Below are positions 1 through 5,828 of a DNA stretch of 12,600 nt, one piece after another. Both the position numbers and the translations under genes were made by a program. A model generated the notes under the pieces. It saw only the letters and a program-made list of their open reading frames with translations, had not been told where the DNA came from and did not search any database. Source of the DNA: Burkholderiales bacterium (GTDB taxonomy: Bacteria > Pseudomonadota > Gammaproteobacteria > Burkholderiales > Thiobacillaceae); assembly GCA_005790965.1 (NCBI GenBank), contig SXTL01000007.1:1-12600 (forward strand). Reading direction: 5' to 3'. Positions within the stretch are counted from its first letter, which is position 1. Each line of letters starts with the position of its first letter.

Positions 1-116
1 GCAACCATTGAAAATGGGCTAGCGGCGAGGGGCCGCAGACGCTCGACCAAGGCGTGCACCTCAGCGTTAGACGCGGCACGGCGGCTGCCGTGGGCAATGA
101 TGATAAGTGCTTGCAT
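1..116 (-). CDS. cbiX: CbiX-like sirohydrochlorin/cobalt chelatase, N-terminal part only
   Basis: Partial gene running off the left edge of the window; about 38 codons are visible from ATG at 116. The start reads MQALIIIAHGSRRAASNAE, the typical opening of CbiX/SirB-type chelatases, where a beta strand leads into an AHGSR motif whose histidine (H9 here) helps bind the metal. The family inserts cobalt (or iron or nickel) into sirohydrochlorin in the cytoplasm, an early step of anaerobic cobalamin or siroheme synthesis. A GGAAG ribosome-binding site lies 6 bases before the ATG. The start is 25 bases after the photolyase stop on the same strand, so the gene is probably co-transcribed with phrB and the B12-binding regulator. 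The link to cobalamin fits a B12-using photoreceptor. The metal and the full length cannot be judged from this fragment. Confidence 0.72.
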   Translation of the reverse strand, partial: MQALIIIAHGSRRAASNAEVHALVERLRPLAASPFSMV

Positions 117-141
117 ACAGATCTTCCGGGTTCTCGTAATC

Positions 142-1563
142 TCAGTGATGGGCCGCCAGAGCCTGATAGCGCGCCAAGGCCGCCAATCGACTTTGTTTCA
201 AATCAAGCATCGCCGGTGGGCGTGGGCGGTTGCCCAGCCAGCGACGGATGTAAGCGCCCTGCGGATCGAAACGCTCGGCCTGAACATCCGGATTAAAGAC
301 CCGGAAATACGGCGCCGCATCGACACCGCAACCGGCCACCCATTGCCAGCCCATCGTGTTACTGGCCAGATCGGCGTCGACCAAGGTATCCCAAAACCAG
401 GCCGCGCCCTCGCGCCAATGCACGCCAATGTTTTTGGTCAGGAAGGAAGCCACTACCATCCGCACCCGGTTGTGCATCCAGCCGGTTTCCCACAATTCGC
501 GCATCCCGGCATCAACCAAGGCCAGGCCGGTTTCGCCCCGTTGCCAGCGATCAAGGGCCTCGGGATTACTCTGCCAAAGCGCTTCGTAGCCGCCATGCAA
601 AGAACGCGACACACTATCTGGCGCCGCCGTGAGGAGATGATGCGCAAACTCGCGCCACAGGAGTTCGGTCAAAAAACGCTCGGCACCCAGCGTCGCTTCC
701 GCGCCGTGCAAGGCCGGCTGGAGCGTGTGGACGATACGCCAAGGGTTGATCTCACCCCAATGCAAGGCCGCCGAAAGTCGACTACTCCCGTCCAAGGCAG
801 GGAATTCACGGCCTTCGGCATAAGCCGCCAGGCCCGTCGCTACAAAATGGCTTAGCCGAGCCTGTGCGGCGCTCTCGCCGGGATTCCAATAACGCATCAG
901 TTTGTGCGGCCATGCACGACCATCCAGTAAGCCTAGGGCATCGATAGCTGTGTCTGGCGCAGAAAAACCGGTTCCCATCGGGGGTGGCACAGGACACAGC
1001 TCGGCTTGCGTATCGAGAAGCATCAGTTGCGCACGCGCCTGCCGTGCGAAAGGCGTAAAGACCCGATAGCGACCACCATCGGGTTTGCGTACGCTGTCAG
1101 GAACCCACAAGGTTCCTTGCTCATGGGGGTGCACCCGGATATCGAGGGCGGTCAAGCGCTTTATTAAGGCGACATCACCCGCCAGCCCATGCGGTTCGGG
1201 AAGGCGATTCCAGTAAACCGCTGCCACGCCGCGGGCGTTACATAGACTCTCGATTTCGCCCAGATTGTCGCCAACCCGCAGATGAAGGGGAATGCCCAGC
1301 GCCGCAAGGCGAGCTTGCAGATCAATCAGGCTGAAATGCAGATAACAGCGCGCCGCCGCGCCAGGTGCTGCCGGGCCAGCACCTACAACATCATGCACAT
1401 ACACCGCCTCAACGGTCTGGCCTTGCGCTTTGGCCTGTTTCAGGCAAGCGGAAAAGGCACGGTTGTCAGCCAAACGAAGATCACGGCGGAACCAGAACAG
1501 GCGCACCCCATTCTGGGCTTTTGCGCCACCCGCTGGCAGCTCAGCCTGTCGGAGTGAGGACAT
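142..1563 (-). CDS. phrB: Deoxyribodipyrimidine photolyase (class I, FAD-dependent)
   Basis: Repairs UV-induced cyclobutane pyrimidine dimers in DNA using blue light; FAD is the catalytic cofactor and an antenna pigment binds the N-terminal Rossmann-like domain. Visible signatures: LFWFRRDLRLADN near residue 22, the FAD-domain stretch SSRLSAALHWGEI (about 260-272), LLWREF (about 301-306), WMHNRVRMVVASF, and VDADLASNTMGWQW followed by AGCGVDAAPYFRVFNP (about 395-425). The start used is ATG 1563 (473 residues); GTG 1575 in frame is an alternative. The gene begins inside the 3' end of the regulator gene, which suggests translational coupling. Oddity: after RRWL (residue 443) the chain goes directly to GNRPRPPAMLD, whereas family members have a PELxxLPxxxxHxPW segment of roughly 25-35 residues there. 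The reading frame stays open, so this is an in-frame loss. Identity as a photolyase is firm; CPD photolyase rather than cryptochrome is inferred from similarity and context. Confidence 0.93.
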   Translation of the reverse strand: MSSLRQAELPAGGAKAQNGVRLFWFRRDLRLADNRAFSACLKQAKAQGQTVEAVYVHDVVGAGPAAPGAAARCYLHFSLIDLQARLAALGIPLHLRVGDNLGEIESLCNARGVAAVYWNRLPEPHGLAGDVALIKRLTALDIRVHPHEQGTLWVPDSVRKPDGGRYRVFTPFARQARAQLMLLDTQAELCPVPPPMGTGFSAPDTAIDALGLLDGRAWPHKLMRYWNPGESAAQARLSHFVATGLAAYAEGREFPALDGSSRLSAALHWGEINPWRIVHTLQPALHGAEATLGAERFLTELLWREFAHHLLTAAPDSVSRSLHGGYEALWQSNPEALDRWQRGETGLALVDAGMRELWETGWMHNRVRMVVASFLTKNIGVHWREGAAWFWDTLVDADLASNTMGWQWVAGCGVDAAPYFRVFNPDVQAERFDPQGAYIRRWLGNRPRPPAMLDLKQSRLAALARYQALAAHH

Positions 1564-2467
1564 CGGCTTTCGCACCCGTCTGTGGCGTCAATTGTCGACC
1601 GAGGACATGCAGGGCGATATCCATCTTTTCACCCAAGGGAATGATATCCATGGCCTGAAGGGCCTCCGGATGACGGCGGGAAAGCGGCCCGCCCATAAAC
1701 ACTGGCACCGCCAGTAGCTTAGCGAATCCATTTAAACGGGACAGACTTTGAGTATCGTACACATCAAGGCCCGACGAGAGCACCAAAGCGCGTGCCGCTG
1801 AGCGCTCTATCACAACGGGGAGCGGGTGAAGAGGCATGTCATTACCCAGATAAAGCACCTGGTAGCCTTGGTTCATCAGCAGCAACGAAAAGATCATGAG
1901 TCCGATTTCATGATAGTTCCCGGGCATACAGGCACAGACTAAGCGGGGTCCACGGTTCTCGCTCGCGCCCGCCTCCATGAGGGCCGCCAAGTGGTTACGC
2001 AGCCAAGCACTGAAAAAGTGTTCTTCAGCGATGCCGTGATCATCGATCAACCAGCGCCGCCCCAGTTCGTCCAGCAAGGGTTCGATGATTTCAGAAAACA
2101 CCGTTTCCAGAGCATGGCCTGACAGCGCCCGAGCGTAAACGGTCTCTAACCCAACACGAGAGAAATCCTCAACGGCACCGAGCATCTCGCGGCGACATTG
2201 CGCTAGGGTGTCATCTGGCCGCTCGGGAGCCGACGGCACGCCGACCATGCGACGAGCGATATCACCAATACTGTGTCCCTCGCGCGTCAACTTAGTGACC
2301 CGCTTCACCAAGGCAATGTCATGATCACTATAAAGACGGTGCCCGGCCGGTGTGCGCTTTGGAATGAGCAGACCATAGCGACGCTCCCACGCCCGCAAAG
2401 TCACTGTAGGAATCCCCGTGGCCTCTGACAACACACGGATAGGGTAGAGAGCATCGGCTGAAATCAT
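1541..2467 (-). CDS. MerR-family regulator with B12-binding domain (CarH/LitR-type light sensor)
   Basis: 308-residue DNA-binding regulator. Residues about 8-75 form a MerR helix-turn-helix (YPIRVLSEATGIPTVTLRAW, then RRYGLL and the GHRLY wing). Residues about 90-165 match the helical cobalamin-cap domain and contain W-x9-EH (W139, E149, H150), the signature of CarH-type adenosylcobalamin sensors. The remainder is a B12-binding Rossmann domain with NYHEIG (H186, the expected lower axial cobalt ligand). In the known family, dark tetramers bind operators and light breaks the Co-C bond and releases DNA. I infer light-dependent repression of phrB and the divergent methyltransferase. ATG 2467 is chosen because upstream TTG 2482 lies inside the predicted promoter. 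The -10-like TACAAT sits only 6 bases before the ATG, so the mRNA may be leaderless. Its 3' end overlaps phrB. The symbol is left empty because carH and litR are both used for such proteins. Confidence 0.88.
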   Translation of the reverse strand: MISADALYPIRVLSEATGIPTVTLRAWERRYGLLIPKRTPAGHRLYSDHDIALVKRVTKLTREGHSIGDIARRMVGVPSAPERPDDTLAQCRREMLGAVEDFSRVGLETVYARALSGHALETVFSEIIEPLLDELGRRWLIDDHGIAEEHFFSAWLRNHLAALMEAGASENRGPRLVCACMPGNYHEIGLMIFSLLLMNQGYQVLYLGNDMPLHPLPVVIERSAARALVLSSGLDVYDTQSLSRLNGFAKLLAVPVFMGGPLSRRHPEALQAMDIIPLGEKMDIALHVLGRQLTPQTGAKADVLTPTG

Positions 2468-2473
2468 GGCCCT

Positions 2474-2501
2474 ATTGTACAAAAATTGTCTTCTTGTACA
2501 A
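2474..2501 (-). promoter_or_regulatory. Promoter of the B12-type regulator, overlapped by two TTGTACAA palindromes
   Basis: On the minus strand a -35-like TTGTAC (2501-2496) is followed, after 16 bases, by TACAAT (2479-2474), five of six matches to the -10 consensus. Two identical perfect palindromes TTGTACAA occupy 2475-2482 and 2494-2501, 19 bases apart start to start (about two helical turns), and cover both promoter elements. This is the layout expected for an autorepressed MerR/LitR-type gene. TGTACA-type paired sites are, from memory, like those reported for LitR-family regulators; that they bind this protein is inference. Confidence 0.62.
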
Positions 2502-2522
2502 ATACTATCGACCGACTATATT
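2494..2522 (+). promoter_or_regulatory. Divergent promoter of the methyltransferase gene
   Basis: TTGTAC (2494-2499), 17 bases, then TATATT (2517-2522): good spacing and a good -10 element. The -35 element is the same TTGTACAA palindrome that serves as the -35 of the regulator gene on the other strand. A protein bound there should block both promoters at once. The predicted transcript starts near 2529, giving a leader of about 53 bases before the ATG. Confidence 0.58.
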
Positions 2523-2581
2523 TCTGCGTATCCGCCTCCCTGCAAAAGCAAGACGCGCCCTCTTCCCATCAGGAGCAACCC

Positions 2582-3841
2582 ATGCCACCCGCCACCTTGA
2601 CGACCCCCGCGGCAACGGTCGAACCCTCTGGCCACCTCGACCCCAAAAGCCTTGCTGCCCTAAGCTTTGATGTTGGCTGGCAAGACGGCGATGTGACTCA
2701 CGAAGATCACCTGTTTTTCAATAAATTCAGCGTCTGGCGCGACAGCGAACATTTACCGCCCGAATTGGCGCAAGCGATCCCGACACTTACGGTCGGAGCA
2801 CGCGTTACCGCTGCCTATACCGCCGGCGCGTTATTGCCGCCGTGGACAGACAGCGATGTCTTGGCTCTGCCGCGCGCGGCCTTTGATGGTGACTACCTGC
2901 GTGGCCGCAGACTGACACCCGTCGTGGGTCGATTCTACCCGCGCGGAATCTTTCACGGTCACGGGGGGCTCGTGCGCGAGGAATGGAAACCAGCCCGGGT
3001 TACCGGACTGTCTGAAAAGTCCATTTCTGTTGACCTCAACGCGCCGTTATCGCGCTTCCCATTAAGCGTAGGCATGTCCCTGGAGGCCATCCTAGATGGC
3101 ACCGATATGCGCGGTGGGCGTTGCAACAACTGCATCGATGATTTATTGCGGGGGCCCGGTTTTATGGTCCAGATGACAGGGGAAAACACACCCGACTTCG
3201 GGCTGAACCAGAGACCTCTGACGCGACCCGACCGTACACCCGACACGGGCTTTTATAGCCTGCCGCGTCTAGTGCAACACCTCGATACCTGGTGTCTGCA
3301 GGAAGTAGCAAGCCTGTATGCACGCCTGCTGCCGGCCAGCGCGTCGGTTCTCGACCTGATGGGCAGCTTTGATTCGCATCTGGAGCAGGCCGCACCGGCT
3401 GAACTCGCGGTACTCGGCATGAACACAAGCGAACTGGATGCTAACCCAATGGCCGTCTCACGCACGGTACAGGATCTCAATTCCAACCCCCGACTCCCCT
3501 ACACCGAGGCCTGCTTTGATGCCGTGGTCTGTACCGCCTCCGTAGAATATTTGACCGATCCGCTAGCCGTGTTTGCCGAGATTCGGCGCATCCTGAAACC
3601 GGGCGGCGTATTCGTAAATACTTTTAGCAATCGCTGGTTTCCGACCAAGGCCATTGATCTCTGGCCAGACCTGCACGAGTTTGAGCGTGTTGCTTGGCTG
3701 ACAGAAGTGTACAAACGCAGCGGTTTCAATGAGTTGCATACCTTATCCAAACGTAACTGGCCTCGCCCGATGGAGGATGCCTATAGCGCGGCTCAGCCAT
3801 TTGCGGATCCCTTCTTCGCGGTGTGGGGTCGCCGGCCTTAA
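2582..3841 (+). CDS. SAM-dependent methyltransferase with N-terminal FKBP-like region
   Basis: 419 residues, starting at the ATG with AGGAG seven bases upstream. The N-terminal half (about residues 100-170: GRFYPRGIFHG, then RFPLSVGMSLEA) resembles an FKBP-type beta domain, though I am only moderately sure. The C-terminal part is a class I methyltransferase of the type-11 kind: VLDLMGSFDSHLE (about 256-268) at motif I, LPYTEACFDAVVCTASVEYL (about 305-324), and LKPGGVFVNTFSNRWFP (about 338-354). Motif I lacks the usual GxGxG and resembles the DLxSSWxSH variant of a distinct subfamily. A CNNC pair at 181-184 could bind metal. No signal peptide or membrane segment is seen, so it is probably cytosolic. 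The substrate is unknown. Its divergent position and shared operator with the B12-type regulator suggest light or cobalamin control. Confidence 0.82.
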   Translation: MPPATLTTPAATVEPSGHLDPKSLAALSFDVGWQDGDVTHEDHLFFNKFSVWRDSEHLPPELAQAIPTLTVGARVTAAYTAGALLPPWTDSDVLALPRAAFDGDYLRGRRLTPVVGRFYPRGIFHGHGGLVREEWKPARVTGLSEKSISVDLNAPLSRFPLSVGMSLEAILDGTDMRGGRCNNCIDDLLRGPGFMVQMTGENTPDFGLNQRPLTRPDRTPDTGFYSLPRLVQHLDTWCLQEVASLYARLLPASASVLDLMGSFDSHLEQAAPAELAVLGMNTSELDANPMAVSRTVQDLNSNPRLPYTEACFDAVVCTASVEYLTDPLAVFAEIRRILKPGGVFVNTFSNRWFPTKAIDLWPDLHEFERVAWLTEVYKRSGFNELHTLSKRNWPRPMEDAYSAAQPFADPFFAVWGRRP

Positions 3842-3884
3842 TACACCTAGGGCAAGCGGTCTGCCATACGGGATAATGCCTGGC

Positions 3885-4511
3885 ATGCCCCACCTCACCC
3901 TTCCCGTTACCGCCTTCCAGCAAAATTGCTCCCTCATCTGGTGCGCCGCCACAAAGCGCGGCGCGCTGATTGATCCCGGCGGGGAAGCCGACCGCTTGCT
4001 GGCTTGGGTTCGCGAACACGGTGTAAAACTGGACCTACTGCTGCTCACCCATGGCCATCTTGATCATGTCGGCGCGGCCCTGGAGATTGCCGAGCAACAA
4101 TCGATCCCCATCATCGGCCCGCAGCGGGACGATTCCTTCTGGCTCGATAGGCTTCCCGAACAAGCCTCGCAATTTGGTTTTCCGCCGGCTCGGGCCTTCA
4201 CTCCCGACCGCTGGCTGGAGGATGGCGAAAGCGTGGCGATCGGCGAGCAGCGCTTAGAGGTCATCCACTGTCCTGGCCACACGCCCGGCCATGTGGTGTT
4301 TTTTAACCGCGCCGAGCAGATTGCCTTTGTCGGTGATGTACTGTTTGCCGGCGCCATCGGACGCACCGACTTCCCGCGGGGCAACCATGCCCAGTTAATC
4401 GATGCCATCCAGCACAAGTTGTTCCCGCTCGGCGACGCTATTGGCTTTGTACCCGGCCACGGGCCAGATTCCACCTTCGGTCGGGAGCGGCTGACCAACC
4501 CCTATCTCTGA
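3885..4511 (+). CDS. gloC: MBL-fold hydrolase, GloC/YcbL type (type II glyoxalase)
   Basis: 208-residue metallo-beta-lactamase-fold enzyme very close in sequence pattern to E. coli YcbL (GloC), which hydrolyses S-lactoylglutathione, the last step of methylglyoxal detoxification. Zinc-binding residues are visible: THGHLDH (H56, H58, D60, H61), CPGHTPGH (H132), GDVLF (D151) and PGHGP (H192). Other family hallmarks are PVTAFQQNCSLIWC at the start, FWLDRLPEQ, GRTDFPRGNH and RLTNP at the end. ATG 3885 is chosen because it aligns with the E. coli start; ATG 3876, three codons upstream, is possible. There is no clear ribosome-binding site; a GATAAT hexamer lies 7 bases before this ATG. The gene follows the methyltransferase gene by 43 bases on the same strand with no terminator between them. 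It is convergent with folA. Confidence 0.93.
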   Translation: MPHLTLPVTAFQQNCSLIWCAATKRGALIDPGGEADRLLAWVREHGVKLDLLLLTHGHLDHVGAALEIAEQQSIPIIGPQRDDSFWLDRLPEQASQFGFPPARAFTPDRWLEDGESVAIGEQRLEVIHCPGHTPGHVVFFNRAEQIAFVGDVLFAGAIGRTDFPRGNHAQLIDAIQHKLFPLGDAIGFVPGHGPDSTFGRERLTNPYL

Positions 4512-4578
4512 CGCCGGGCCGTCCCCAATCCGGTCTGAGCCCTTCCGATCCCACGCGCAACACGCACCAAGGCGCGGG

Positions 4579-5070
4579 TTATGTGGGTGAGCGTTGGTAA
4601 GTAACAAAGGCGTAGCGCAGGCCATCTGCACTGACCTGCACCTCGCGTGCGGTTTCTTGCCACGCGCTGCGCGCAAACTCCGGAAACCAGGCATCGCCCT
4701 CAAAATCGGCGTCAATCTCGGTGAGATACAAGCGATCGGCCTGCGCCATAGCCTGGCCATAAAGCTGCGCGCCCCCAATGCAAAAAACCTCGGCATCATC
4801 ACCGCACAAGGCCAGGGCCTCGGCGATGGAACCCGCCAGCAGACACCCTGCAGGCAGGGCATAAGTCGCATCGCGGGAGATCACCACCGAGGTGCGCCCC
4901 GGCAAAGGCCGCCCCAGCGATTCAAAGGTCTTGCGCCCCATGACAATGTGATGCCCCAAGGTCAGGCGTTTGAAATGCTGCAGATCCTCGGGCAAGCGCC
5001 AGGGTAGGGTATTGTGGACGCCGATGACGCGATTGCGGGCGACAGCAGAGATCAGGCTAAAAAGGGGCAT
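4579..5070 (-). CDS. folA: Dihydrofolate reductase
   Basis: 163 residues, the normal size of a chromosomal type I DHFR. It reduces dihydrofolate to tetrahydrofolate with NADPH, replenishing the cofactor oxidised by thymidylate synthase, whose gene lies about 760 bases upstream on the same strand. Visible motifs: VIGVHNTLPWRLPEDL with the catalytic acid D29 (D27 of E. coli), IVMGRKTFESLGRPLPGR, VFCIGGAQLY (NADPH site; the usual GG pair is followed by A), and YLTEIDADFEGDAWFP. The last sense codon is followed by TAA at 4581-4579. No clear Shine-Dalgarno precedes the ATG; instead a TAGAAT hexamer ends 6 bases before it, so translation may be leaderless. The terminator at 5110-5140 separates it from the methionine-rich gene upstream, so it should have its own promoter. 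Confidence 0.96.
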   Translation of the reverse strand: MPLFSLISAVARNRVIGVHNTLPWRLPEDLQHFKRLTLGHHIVMGRKTFESLGRPLPGRTSVVISRDATYALPAGCLLAGSIAEALALCGDDAEVFCIGGAQLYGQAMAQADRLYLTEIDADFEGDAWFPEFARSAWQETAREVQVSADGLRYAFVTYQRSPT

Positions 5071-5076
5071 GGATAG

Positions 5077-5082
5077 ATTCTA
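5077..5082 (-). promoter_or_regulatory. Possible -10 element of folA
   Basis: TAGAAT on the minus strand, 6 bases before the folA ATG, inside an AT-rich stretch. It matches the -10 consensus well but no convincing -35 lies at the right distance. It is the only -10 candidate found between the upstream terminator and the gene, so it is offered with low confidence. Confidence 0.35.
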
Positions 5083-5109
5083 AAACAACAACCCAAAAAA
5101 CACCGGCAT

Positions 5110-5140
5110 AAAAAAACGCCCCATCAGCGGGGCGTTTTTT
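5110..5140 (-). terminator. Rho-independent terminator of the methionine-rich gene (bidirectional shape)
   Basis: Perfect stem CGCCCC (5117-5122) / GGGGCG (5129-5134) with a six-base ATCAGC loop, flanked by an A-run on one side (5110-5116) and a T-run on the other (5135-5140). It works in either orientation. It begins 14 bases after the stop codon of the methionine-rich gene and isolates folA from it. Confidence 0.9.
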
Positions 5141-5154
5141 CCGGACCACGAGAA

Positions 5155-5625
5155 CTACTTGGCCGGTGCTGCCGGTGCTGCCGGTGCTGCGGCGGGAATC
5201 ATCGCATTCATCGGCGCCATCATGGGAGCCATCGGGGCCGCCATGGAACCCATCATCGGTGTCATCGGCTGCACCATAGAATTCATCGGTGCGGCCATCG
5301 GCTGCACCATAGAACCCATCGGGGCCATCATCGGGGCCATCGGCTGCATCATGGAACCCATGGGCTGGGTCATCGGGGCCATCATCGGGGTCATGGCGTT
5401 CATGGCCGGCATCATCGGCTGCATCATGGGCATCATGGGAGAGATCATCGGAGCCATCGGTGCCATCATGGGCATCATCGGCGCAATCATCGGCATCATC
5501 GGTCCCATCATCGGCATCATCGGTCCCATCATGGAACCCATCATGCCCATCATGTCCGAATTTGCGTCAGCCTGAGCACCGCTACTACACACCAGGGCGG
5601 CAGCCAATACGAGTTTCTTCATCAT
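5155..5625 (-). CDS. Exported methionine-rich repeat protein, function unknown
   Basis: 156 residues with a classical signal peptide: MMKK, then a hydrophobic stretch, then a probable cleavage after A17-Q18-A19. A GGAGA ribosome-binding site precedes the ATG by 7 bases. The mature chain of about 137 residues contains roughly 50 methionines in short units such as MMPMM, MMAPM and SMVQPM, separated by P, G, A, S and Q, and ends in an Ala/Pro tail (AAAPAAPAAPAK). It has no histidine or cysteine, almost no charge and no aromatic residues, so it is probably disordered and lies in the periplasm or outside the cell. Methionine-rich periplasmic segments in other proteins bind Cu(I) or Ag(I) through thioethers; scavenging oxidants by methionine oxidation is an alternative. 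I recognise no named family. It lies between thyA and folA but has its own ribosome-binding site and terminator. A lone copper ATPase gene (ccoI) lies 2.5 kb away, which is suggestive only. Confidence 0.85.
   Translation of the reverse strand: MMKKLVLAAALVCSSGAQADANSDMMGMMGSMMGPMMPMMGPMMPMIAPMMPMMAPMAPMISPMMPMMQPMMPAMNAMTPMMAPMTQPMGSMMQPMAPMMAPMGSMVQPMAAPMNSMVQPMTPMMGSMAAPMAPMMAPMNAMIPAAAPAAPAAPAK
5264..5314. repeat. Two 18-base direct repeats, 33 bases apart, in the methionine-rich gene
   Basis: An identical 18-base block (plus strand ATCGGCTGCACCATAGAA) occurs at 5264-5281 and 5297-5314. It encodes SMVQPM twice on the minus strand. This indicates recent duplication of an 11-codon unit inside the gene. 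Confidence 0.85.
5491..5532. repeat. Perfect 21-base tandem duplication in the methionine-rich gene
   Basis: The 21 bases at 5491-5511 are repeated exactly and head to tail at 5512-5532. Each copy encodes seven residues of the MMGPMMP type. As a multiple of three it preserves the frame, so the repeat number could change without breaking the gene. Confidence 0.9.
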
Positions 5626-5697
5626 CGTGCATCTCCTTCATTTTCAATAATGGCGTCAAATGATCAAGGCCCGGGGCCGAGGTACATTCAACAATTA

Positions 5698-5717
5698 CCT
5701 GCCACGGTTGTGGCAGG
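5698..5717. other. Perfect 8-base hairpin between thyA and the methionine-rich gene
   Basis: CCTGCCAC (5698-5705), four-base loop, GTGGCAGG (5710-5717). On the minus strand it is followed by TAATTGTTG rather than a clean T-run, so it is at best a weak terminator. It could also be a leader structure or protein-binding site upstream of the methionine-rich gene. The rest of 5626-5828 shows no gene and no convincing promoter. Confidence 0.5.
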
Positions 5718-5800
5718 GATCGGATCACCTAGTGACAGGTTTTCGTATTCAAGCAGTCATCTTGCAGGGGCAATGTGACACAGTTACCCGACAGCGTAAA

Positions 5801-5816
5801 GCCTTTGTTTAAAGGC
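5801..5816 (-). terminator. Possible weak terminator after thyA
   Basis: Inverted repeat GCCTTT / AAAGGC with a four-base loop, 12 bases after the thyA stop codon, followed on the minus strand by TTTACG. The stem is short and the T-run only three long, so termination would be partial if it occurs. Confidence 0.3.
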
Positions 5817-5828
5817 CGGTACAGGGCC

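Noticed and set aside
97..855. 252-codon open frame on the plus strand opposite the photolyase gene
   Set aside because: It is the antisense shadow of phrB in GC-rich DNA; no protein-family pattern or ribosome-binding site, while the minus strand encodes a clear photolyase.
4512..4578. Searched the gap between convergent gloC and folA for a terminator
   Set aside because: Only interrupted GC-rich pairings without a T-run were found; nothing supportable.
5159..5575. 138-codon plus-strand frame rich in Gly, Ile and Ala opposite the methionine-rich gene
   Set aside because: The repeated ATG/CAT and GGC/GCC codons leave both strands open automatically. The minus strand has the signal peptide, ribosome-binding site and terminator; the plus frame has none of these.
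5155..5625. Regularly repeated DNA considered as a CRISPR or satellite array
   Set aside because: The repeats are codon-phased inside an intact reading frame with no unique spacers; they are protein repeats.
5630..5697. Possible FNR half-site (TTGAT) upstream of the methionine-rich gene
   Set aside because: Only one half matches; the other half (TGACG) does not, and no promoter with suitable spacing was found.
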